NCBI GenBank assembly: GCA_029859385.1
Contig: JAOUDF010000143.1
Coordinates: forward strand, 1 to 6,465
Direction of reading: 5' to 3'
DNA length: 6,465 nt
Source of the DNA: Nitrospirota bacterium
GTDB lineage: Bacteria > Nitrospirota > JAOUDF01
The notes under the pieces were generated by a model that saw nothing but the letters and a program-made list of their open reading frames with translations, was not told the DNA's origin and did no database searches. The first letter of the stretch is position 1; the number at the start of each line of letters is the position of its first letter. Below are positions 1 through 5,632 of this stretch, piece after piece. The position numbers were made by a program, and so were the translations under genes.

Positions 1-444
1 TTCATCAAACCCGATGCTTCGCACATCCTCATCTCTGGCGCCACACACCAGGCGCCGTACTCCCGACCAGCAGGCCGCCCCGAGGCACATGGCGCAGGGT
101 TCGGAAGAGCAGACCAGTTCCAGTGCGGGCAAGCCCTGGCCCCCAAGGTCATAGCTGCCGGCTATTTTCTGGGCAAGGGCGATCGCCGTGATTTCGGCGT
201 GGAGGATGGAGCAGTTGGCGCTCTGTACCAGGTTGACGCCGGGGGCCACCAGGCGATGGTCTTCAACGGTGAATATCGCGGCGGCAAAGGGGCCGCCGGT
301 CTTGTTCTCAACATTTAGGCGCGCCAGTTCGAGCACCAGGCGCATCCTTGCTTCCATCGACGGATAGACCGCTTCACGGCCGGAGAGAAACTCTTGCAGC
401 CATTGAGGCATTTCAACGGTAAGAACAGGTGGGTAGGAAGGCAT
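1..444 (-). CDS. Zinc-dependent nucleobase/nucleoside deaminase (CMP/dCMP deaminase superfamily, guanine deaminase/TadA-like), C-terminus beyond the window
   Basis: The 148 visible codons run open from the ATG at 444 to the left edge, so the C-terminus is missing. The family hydrolytically removes an amino group from a base, using a zinc-bound water in the cytoplasm. The zinc site is complete: His82 and the proton-shuttling Glu84 lie in an HAE motif, and Cys117 and Cys120 lie in PCAMC (116-120). A GGPF segment (50-53) and the order GGPF, HAE, SSEPCAMCLGA, GFDE resemble Bacillus guanine deaminase and, more distantly, TadA; this comparison is from memory. The substrate is uncertain because residues that specify guanine near the C-terminus are off the window. 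The N-terminus is about 25-30 residues longer than in short guanine deaminases. The ATG shares its A with the TAA of the upstream gene (TAATG) and has only a weak Shine-Dalgarno, so translation is probably coupled. Last visible gene of the dnaE operon. Confidence 0.88.
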   Translation of the reverse strand, partial: MPSYPPVLTVEMPQWLQEFLSGREAVYPSMEARMRLVLELARLNVENKTGGPFAAAIFTVEDHRLVAPGVNLVQSANCSILHAEITAIALAQKIAGSYDLGGQGLPALELVCSSEPCAMCLGAACWSGVRRLVCGARDEDVRSIGFDE

Positions 445-722
445 TACTCTGGCCCCATTGAGTCTTTCAGGTCGGTGGGGAGCTCCGTCAGGTAGACAAG
501 GGGGATATCTTTCCCGATGCCCTCGAGCACCATCCGCGTCTCGGCAACCAGCCCCTCGGGGATATGAAGCCGCACAATCCCTTTCATGCCGTCGAGGGTC
601 CTGATGCAGGCGAGGCCGCCGTAGGATTCGAGCAGGTTGTCAAAGAAGGCCATATCCTTCCGGGGGAGCTGGAGGTAGAGGGTGCGGGTGGTCAGCGCGC
701 CGCTCGGGTTTCGGTCGGTCAC
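444..722 (-). CDS. Small uncharacterised protein, DUF4911-like (92 aa)
   Basis: Function unknown. The protein has 92 residues, no signal peptide or membrane segment, and no cysteine cluster; its single Cys is near residue 39. The core (about residues 13-80) reads as alternating strands and helices: a strand RTLYLQL, a helix around DMAFFDNLLESYGGLA, a strand pair through IRTLDGMKGIVRLHI, a helix AETRMVLEGI, then a strand. This would suit a small alpha/beta (ferredoxin-like or ACT-like) fold. The pattern resembles the DUF4911 family of small proteins from Geobacter relatives; that assignment is from memory. The start is GTG at 722-720, overlapping the accA TGA in a GTGA arrangement, with a weak AGGCGC about 10 bases upstream. 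The stop overlaps the deaminase ATG by one base. Its tight position between two metabolic genes supports real, coupled expression. A shorter internal start is possible but would lose the coupling. Confidence 0.8.
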   Translation of the reverse strand: MTDRNPSGALTTRTLYLQLPRKDMAFFDNLLESYGGLACIRTLDGMKGIVRLHIPEGLVAETRMVLEGIGKDIPLVYLTELPTDLKDSMGPE

Positions 723-1678
723 TGTGTATAAGCGCCTATGGTGCGGAACTTCTGGTAGCGGTTCTCCAGAAGTTTCTCCGTGGAGAGGGTTTTGAGATGT
801 TGCAGGTGGTTGAATACGCAGTCGCCGACCGACTTGGCCACCTCCTGATAATCGTGGTGGGCGCCCCCCAGCGGCTCGGTTATTACTTCATCGGCCAGGT
901 CCATGGCCTTGAGGTTTTCCGAGGTCATCTTGAGGAGGTCGGCTGCCTCCGCGGCACGGCTGCCGTCGTTCCAGAGGATGGCCGAGCACCCTTCGGGCGA
1001 TATGACCGAGTAAACGGAAAACTGGAGCATCAGCACACGGTCCGCCACGCCGAGGGCCAGCGCGCCGCCACTGCCCCCCTCTCCCGTAACTACCGAGATG
1101 ATGGGTACCGGAAGTGCCGCCATTTCGAGAAGGTTTCGGGCAATGGCCTCGCCCTGTCCGCGCTCCTCCGCGCCGATGCCGGGATAGGCGCCGGGGGTGT
1201 CGATGAAGGTGATGATCGGCTTGCCGAACCGGGCGGCGAATTTCATCAGCCTGAGCGCCTTGCGATACCCCTCGGGGTTGGGCTGGCCGAAGTTGCGGAA
1301 GACCCGCTCCTTTATGTTGCGCCCCTTCTGGTGGCCGATTACAACCACCGACTCGCCGCGAAACTTCGCGATCCCGCCGACGATGGCGGCGTCGTCGCCG
1401 AAGCTTCGGTCTCCGTGCATTTCGAGGAAATCTTCGGTGAGCAGATTGATATAGTCCAGGGCATAAGGGCGGTTGGGGTGCCGGGCAAGCTGGACCTTCT
1501 GCCAGGGGGTGAGGTTGGAGAAGATGTCCACCCGCAGCTGGTGGGCCTTTTTTTCGAGCTTTGTAATGTCTTCCTTTATATCGATGCTGTTGCCGTCGGC
1601 GGTAAAGCGACGCAGTTCCTCGATCTTTCGTTCCAGCTCGAAGAGGGGTTTCTCGAAGTCAAGATAATCGGTGGTCAT
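719..1678 (-). CDS. accA: Acetyl-CoA carboxylase carboxyltransferase subunit alpha
   Basis: With AccD it forms the carboxyltransferase that moves the carboxyl group from carboxybiotin on AccB to acetyl-CoA, giving malonyl-CoA, the committed step of fatty-acid synthesis in the cytoplasm. At 319 residues it matches the length of E. coli AccA. The N-terminal helical part (about 1-90) includes FELERKIEEL, followed by a crotonase-fold domain. Family signatures are GHQKGR (115-120), TPGAYPGIGAEERGQ (161-175), the glycine-rich GEGGSGGALA loop (199-208) that supplies backbone contacts to the carboxyl donor, and SVISPEGC (224-231). Nothing appears missing. The ATG at 1678 has GGGAG (complement of 1689-1693) 10 bases upstream. 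It follows dnaE after 37 bases with no terminator-like hairpin, and its TGA overlaps the next gene's GTG. dnaE-accA adjacency is widespread in proteobacteria. accD is not in this window. Confidence 0.98.
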   Translation of the reverse strand: MTTDYLDFEKPLFELERKIEELRRFTADGNSIDIKEDITKLEKKAHQLRVDIFSNLTPWQKVQLARHPNRPYALDYINLLTEDFLEMHGDRSFGDDAAIVGGIAKFRGESVVVIGHQKGRNIKERVFRNFGQPNPEGYRKALRLMKFAARFGKPIITFIDTPGAYPGIGAEERGQGEAIARNLLEMAALPVPIISVVTGEGGSGGALALGVADRVLMLQFSVYSVISPEGCSAILWNDGSRAAEAADLLKMTSENLKAMDLADEVITEPLGGAHHDYQEVAKSVGDCVFNHLQHLKTLSTEKLLENRYQKFRTIGAYTQ

Positions 1679-1715
1679 GTAATGCTTTCTCCCACTTTAA
1701 GGCTGAAAACGGGGG

Positions 1716-4700
1716 TTATGCAAAGGTAACAACCCCTTTTCCGAACATTTCCTCGATCTTTTCCACCATTTCGTCGGAAGGAGAGACTTTAATATCTTTG
1801 GCGACGGAAATCAAGGACTCTGATCGGTTGGGGATGAGAAGCCGCAGGAAAACGGCGCAGTCGCCGCGATAGGTGTTAAGCAGGTTCCGGAGCCCCGTGA
1901 GGTCGTCCCGGGTCAATCCCGTAGAATGGATGAGGATATCCACCTTCTTCGTCATCTCCCCGCGCACCTGGGAGAGGGGGACGATCTTGGTCGCCTTGAT
2001 CTTGGCGGAGCCGTTCTCTTCCTTCGCTACCGCTCCGGTGACCATGATGGGGCAGTCCATGTCGAGGGTTTCGCCCGAATTCTTGAACAGCTCGGGGAAT
2101 ATCACGACTTCGGTGAGTCCCTGCAGATCCTCCAGCTGGAGGATGGCCATCTTGTCGCCCTTCTTGGTCACTTTCATCTGTTTACTGTAGATGATCCCGC
2201 CCATGACGACCTCTTTATCGTCGGCGCATTCCTTTACGGTCAGAGAGTTTGCCGTTGCGTAGCGGTTTATCTCCTTGTCGTAGCGGGCGAGGGGGTGGCC
2301 GGTGATGTAGAAACCCACGGCCTCCTTTTCGTAGTTGAGGAGTTCGTTCTCGGGCCACTCCGGCACGGAAGGCAGGGATTCGTCTATCATAGGGGCGGCC
2401 TCGGCCGCTCCCAGGACGTCAAAGAGGCTTACCTGTCCCGATGCCCTGTCCTTTTGCACCTGGCTTGCCGCCTCCATGGCCCGGTCGATGGAAGCCATGT
2501 TCTGCGACCGTTTTGCTTCCGTGAAATCAAAGGCCCCGGCCTTGATCAGCGCCTCGATGACCCGGCGGTTCACCCTGCGCAGGTCGACCTTCCGGCAGAA
2601 GTCGAAAATCGAGGTGAAGGTTTCCCCTTTCACCCTGGTTTCGATAATCGATTCGATGGCCGATTCGCCCACATTCTTGATGGCCGCCAGCCCGAAACGA
2701 ATTGTTGTCCCGATGACGGTGAAGGCGCGGCGGCTCTGGTTTACATCGGGGGGGAGTATCGGTATCCCCATATCCTTGCACTCGGAGATATACTTTACGA
2801 CTTCGTCTGTTTTTCCTTTTTCCGCGCAACGGGTCAGGACAGCGGCCATGAACTCCACCGGATGGTTCGCCTTCAGCCAGGCGGTCTGGTAGGCGATAAG
2901 GGCATATGCCGCCGAATGGGATTTGTTGAAGCCGTATCCGGCAAAGTATTCCATCAGTTCGAAGACCCGCTCGGCCCTCTTTATCTCCATGTGGTTGGCG
3001 GCGGCGCCCGCCATGAACTTGTCCTTCTCCTTGGCCATCTCTTCCGGCTTCTTCTTGCCCATGGCGCGGCGCAGCAGGTCGGCGCCCCCGAGGGTGTACG
3101 AGGCGATCGACTGGGCGATCTTCATGACCTGTTCCTGGTAGAGGATGACGCCGTAAGTGTCCTTGAGGATGGGTTCGAGCTGCGGCAGTTCGTAGGTGAT
3201 GGGGGTGATCCCCTTTTTGCGCTTGATGAAGTCGTCCACCATGCCCGAGCCGAGGGGGCCGGGCCGGTAGAGGGCGACCAGTGCGATCAGGTCTTCGAAA
3301 CACGACGGTTTCATCTTGACCAGGATATCCTTCATACCGGCGCTTTCCAGCTGGAAGACGCCGTCGCTTCTTCCGTGAGAGAGGAGGTCGAAGGTGGCCT
3401 TGTCGTCCATCGGTATGAGGGCCATGTCGAGCTTCTCGCCGTCCTTGCGGTTCCGGTTGACGGTCTTTACCGCCTGGTCGATGATGGTGAGGGTGGAGAG
3501 GCCGAGAAAGTCGAACTTTATCAGCCCCGCTGCCTCGGCGTATTTCATGTCGAACTGGGTTGAAATCTTCCCCTCTTTCTGGTCGAGATAGAGAGGGACG
3601 AAATCGGTGAGCGGCTCCGATGCGATGACCACACCGGCCGCATGGGTGGAGGCGTGCCGGGTAAGCCCTTCGAGGCAACGGGCAAGGCTCAGCAGTTCCT
3701 TGATGCGAGGGTCGGCCTTCTCCATCTCGGCGAACTTCGGCTCGGCCTCGATGGCCTCTTCCAGCGTGATTCCCAGGGTGTCGGGAACGAGTTTCGCCAC
3801 CTTGTCGCATTCGGCGTAGGGGATGTCCAGCGCGCGCCCCACATCCCTGATTACCGCCTTTGCCTTCATGGTGCCGAAGGTGATGATCTGTGACACCATG
3901 TCCTTGCCGTACTTGCCGGTAACGTAGTCGATGACCTCGCTGCGCCGTTCCTCGCAGAAGTCGACGTCGATATCGGGCATGCTCACCCGCTCGGGGTTGA
4001 GAAATCGCTCGAAGAGCAGGTCGTAAGGGATGGGGTTTATGTCGGTAATGGTCATGGCGTAGGCGACGAGGCTTCCCGCCGCCGAGCCCCTTCCCGGGCC
4101 GACGGGGATGTTGTGTTCCTTGGCGTAGTTGATGAAGTCCCATACGATGAGGAAGTATCCCGCGAACCCCATCTGTCCCATCATCTGGATCTCTTCCTCG
4201 AGCCGGGCGCGATAACGCTCCTTTTCCTCGCCGGTAAGGGGCCTGCCTGCCTGGGCCTCGATCTCGACAAACCGCTTTTCCAGCCCCGAATGGGCCAGCT
4301 CGGCCATGAGCCCTTCCTTGGTCTGCCCTTCGGGCACCGGATAGTGCGGCAGGTGATACTGTCCGAACTTGAGGTCGAGGTTGCACTTCTCGGCGATCTC
4401 GATGGTGTTGCGGATTGCCTCGGGGTGGTCCTTGAAGGCCTCCTTCATCTCTTCCGCCGACTTGAAGTAGATGGTGTCGGTGGACATCCTCATCCGGTCG
4501 CTGTCATTGATGGTCTTTCCCGTCTGGATGCAGAGCAGTATTTCGTGGGCGCGGGCGTCTTCTTTTTTTAGGTAGTGGCAGTCGTTGGTAGCGACCAGCG
4601 GCAGGTTCAGCTCCTGGCTCATGCGGACCAGCCAGCGGTTTACTTCCACCTGTTCCGCAATTCCGTTCTCCTGTATCTCAAGATAAAAGTCTCCGGGGCC

Positions 4701-5213
4701 GAAAAGGTTTCTGTACCATTGGGCGACTTCTTTTGCCTCGTCGTATTTCCCTATCCGGATAAGGTTGGGGATTTCTCCCTTGAGGCAGGCCGAGAGGCCG
4801 ATAAGCCCCTCCGCATGCCGGGAGAGGAGCTCCTTGTCGATGCGGGGCTTGTAGTAGAACCCTTCGAGATAGCCGTGGGATACCAGCTTCATGAGGTTCC
4901 TGTAGCCGGTGAGGTCCTTGCAGAGGAGGATCAGGTGGTAGGCATGCTCCTTTGCGCCGCTGCCGCCGCCCGCCTTGTCGTGCCTGCTGCGGGGCGCGAC
5001 ATAGACCTCGCAGCCGATGATGGGTTTGATCCCCTTCTTCATGCAGGTCTGGTAGAACTCCAGGGCGCCGAACATGTTGCCGTGGTCGGTGATGGCAAGG
5101 GCGGGCATTTTATAGTCATGGGCAAGGTTTACCAGCCGGTCGACGCGGCATGCCCCGTCGAGGAGGCTGTACTGGGTGTGCAGATGAAGATGGACAAAAT
5201 CGGAATGGTGCAT
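1716..5213 (-). CDS. dnaE: DNA polymerase III subunit alpha (replicative polymerase)
   Basis: Catalytic subunit of the chromosomal replicase. The 1165 residues closely match E. coli DnaE (1160) and look intact, with no intein. Domains in order: a PHP domain (about 1-270), the family C palm/thumb/fingers (about 280-820), a helix-hairpin-helix region (LRRVNRRVIEALIKAGAFD, 878-896), a clamp-binding peptide QVSLF (927-931), an OB fold (about 1000-1080) and a C-terminal domain. The palm has GPGRGSAAGS (372-381), the aspartate motif PDIDVDF (413-419, with Asp414 and Asp416 as likely metal ligands) and a third acid, Asp568, in KFDFLGL. The PHP domain keeps what looks like a full metal set: His10, His12, Asp19, His44, Glu69, His93, Cys143, Asp211, His213. 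The start at 5213 gives the conserved HLHLHTQYSLLDGA leader. No strong Shine-Dalgarno precedes it (best is a GCGGGA stretch). First gene of the minus-strand operon. Confidence 0.99.
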   Translation of the reverse strand: MHHSDFVHLHLHTQYSLLDGACRVDRLVNLAHDYKMPALAITDHGNMFGALEFYQTCMKKGIKPIIGCEVYVAPRSRHDKAGGGSGAKEHAYHLILLCKDLTGYRNLMKLVSHGYLEGFYYKPRIDKELLSRHAEGLIGLSACLKGEIPNLIRIGKYDEAKEVAQWYRNLFGPGDFYLEIQENGIAEQVEVNRWLVRMSQELNLPLVATNDCHYLKKEDARAHEILLCIQTGKTINDSDRMRMSTDTIYFKSAEEMKEAFKDHPEAIRNTIEIAEKCNLDLKFGQYHLPHYPVPEGQTKEGLMAELAHSGLEKRFVEIEAQAGRPLTGEEKERYRARLEEEIQMMGQMGFAGYFLIVWDFINYAKEHNIPVGPGRGSAAGSLVAYAMTITDINPIPYDLLFERFLNPERVSMPDIDVDFCEERRSEVIDYVTGKYGKDMVSQIITFGTMKAKAVIRDVGRALDIPYAECDKVAKLVPDTLGITLEEAIEAEPKFAEMEKADPRIKELLSLARCLEGLTRHASTHAAGVVIASEPLTDFVPLYLDQKEGKISTQFDMKYAEAAGLIKFDFLGLSTLTIIDQAVKTVNRNRKDGEKLDMALIPMDDKATFDLLSHGRSDGVFQLESAGMKDILVKMKPSCFEDLIALVALYRPGPLGSGMVDDFIKRKKGITPITYELPQLEPILKDTYGVILYQEQVMKIAQSIASYTLGGADLLRRAMGKKKPEEMAKEKDKFMAGAAANHMEIKRAERVFELMEYFAGYGFNKSHSAAYALIAYQTAWLKANHPVEFMAAVLTRCAEKGKTDEVVKYISECKDMGIPILPPDVNQSRRAFTVIGTTIRFGLAAIKNVGESAIESIIETRVKGETFTSIFDFCRKVDLRRVNRRVIEALIKAGAFDFTEAKRSQNMASIDRAMEAASQVQKDRASGQVSLFDVLGAAEAAPMIDESLPSVPEWPENELLNYEKEAVGFYITGHPLARYDKEINRYATANSLTVKECADDKEVVMGGIIYSKQMKVTKKGDKMAILQLEDLQGLTEVVIFPELFKNSGETLDMDCPIMVTGAVAKEENGSAKIKATKIVPLSQVRGEMTKKVDILIHSTGLTRDDLTGLRNLLNTYRGDCAVFLRLLIPNRSESLISVAKDIKVSPSDEMVEKIEEMFGKGVVTFA

Positions 5214-5301
5214 GGGGTATCCCGCTGGAAAAGTATTTAGTCTATACGCTGGATGGAATAGCGCTGAGTGGCAATGGTGTTGCGAGAGTAGCTCAAAACG
5301 C

Positions 5302-5337
5302 AGGGTGCATTGTGAGGGAAGCGGCTGTGAATGTCAA
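5302..5337 (-). promoter_or_regulatory. Probable sigma-70 promoter for the dnaE operon
   Basis: On the minus strand a perfect -35 hexamer TTGACA (complement of 5332-5337) is followed by a 17-base spacer and CACAAT (complement of 5309-5314), a 4/6 match to TATAAT that keeps the important second A and last T. Transcription would begin near 5302, giving a leader of about 89 bases before the dnaE ATG. The hexamers and ideal spacing are seen; promoter activity is inferred. Confidence 0.6.
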
Positions 5338-5393
5338 TGGGGCCAGAGGCGGGATTGTTTTGGTGAAGGCGCCTTATTCTTCTTGGATAAAGT

Positions 5394-5410
5394 TGTTCCC
5401 GAAGGGGACA
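5394..5410. promoter_or_regulatory. Imperfect inverted repeat, candidate activator (enhancer) site
   Basis: TGTTCCC-GAA-GGGGACA is a 7-base dyad around a 3-base centre with one mismatched pair. Its centre is about 150 bases upstream of the predicted sigma-54 start, within the usual 80-200 base range for enhancer-binding proteins, and the IHF match lies between. It is also upstream of the dnaE -35, so a role at dnaE is possible. No run of T follows on either strand, which argues against a terminator. The binding protein is unknown. Confidence 0.35.
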
Positions 5411-5431
5411 CGTTGCTTCCTGAGCGACTTA

Positions 5432-5444
5432 AATCAATGACTTG
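5432..5444. promoter_or_regulatory. Candidate IHF binding site
   Basis: AATCAATGACTTG matches the IHF consensus WATCAANNNNTTR at every specified position. It lies between the dyad at 5394-5410 and the sigma-54 promoter, where a DNA bend would bring a bound activator to the polymerase. By a rough equal-base estimate such a match occurs about once per 65,000 positions per strand, so a chance hit in this short region is unlikely but possible. Its centre, about 116 bases upstream of the predicted start, is somewhat further out than at the best-known promoters. Confidence 0.5.
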
Positions 5445-5527
5445 TGAGAAAGATGTGGCCCGAGCGGGAGATATGCAACTCATTGTTATCGCTGAGTTTG
5501 TTCGGTGAAAGTTAATCTGCGCTGCCT

Positions 5528-5543
5528 TGGCACGAGCCTTGCT
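5528..5543 (+). promoter_or_regulatory. Sigma-54 (RpoN) -24/-12 promoter
   Basis: TGGCACG, four bases, then TTGCT matches the sigma-54 core consensus (TGGCACG-N4-TTGCW) in full. The GG pair sits at 5529-5530 and the GC pair at 5541-5542, with the required 10 bases between them, so both predict a start near 5554. This gives a 76-base leader to the exported-protein gene. Sigma-54 polymerase cannot open DNA without an ATP-using activator, so this gene should be switched on by a dedicated regulator, which is not in this window. Confidence 0.9.
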
Positions 5544-5614
5544 ATTAAATCGTGTCGAATAGGTTTATTTGCGTATCTCAACTGCTACATAGTGTTGGTA
5601 ACATCTTGAATTTC

Positions 5615-5632
5615 AGGAGAGAAAACACATTG
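5615..5632 (+). promoter_or_regulatory. Shine-Dalgarno favouring a TTG start
   Basis: AGGAGA at 5615-5620 is 9 bases before the TTG at 5630 and 15 bases before the in-frame ATG at 5636. The spacing favours TTG, so I chose 5630 as the start. The two choices differ by only two residues and leave the signal sequence unchanged. Confidence 0.65.

Larger units (their letters stand above)
5214..5629. other. Divergent intergenic control region between dnaE and the exported-protein gene
   Basis: These 416 bases hold no gene that I can support. They are visibly richer in A and T than the flanking genes. From left to right they carry the dnaE leader (about 5214-5302), the dnaE promoter (5309-5337, minus strand), a short palindrome AAGGCGCCTT (5366-5375), an imperfect dyad (5394-5410), an IHF-consensus site (5432-5444), a sigma-54 promoter (5528-5543, plus strand) and a 76-base leader with a Shine-Dalgarno. 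I looked for a riboswitch or a strong terminator and saw neither. Confidence 0.8.

Noticed and set aside
1679..1715. Possible terminator or promoter between dnaE and accA
   Set aside because: The 37 bases contain no stem-loop with a T run and no convincing -35/-10 pair, only the accA Shine-Dalgarno.
797..1729. 310-codon open frame on the plus strand opposite accA
   Set aside because: Antisense shadow of a well-conserved gene, with no motif and no ribosome-binding context of note.
1926..3563. 545-codon open frame on the plus strand opposite dnaE
   Set aside because: It lies wholly antisense to the clearly functional dnaE, has no recognisable motif and its composition follows the codon bias of the opposite strand.
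2527..4386. 619-codon open frame on the minus strand in a different frame inside dnaE
   Set aside because: The product is dominated by Arg, Gly, Pro and His, typical of a shifted frame in GC-rich coding DNA, and has no domain signature.
5366..5375. Palindrome AAGGCGCCTT upstream of the dnaE promoter
   Set aside because: Perfect but only 10 bases long, unlike the nearby dyad in sequence, and too short to claim as an operator alone.
5212..5508. 98-codon plus-strand frame (and an overlapping 96-codon frame from 5150) in the dnaE upstream region
   Set aside because: Both begin antisense to the dnaE start and run across the dnaE promoter, dyad and IHF match. The products are rich in Trp, Cys and Ser with no recognisable pattern.
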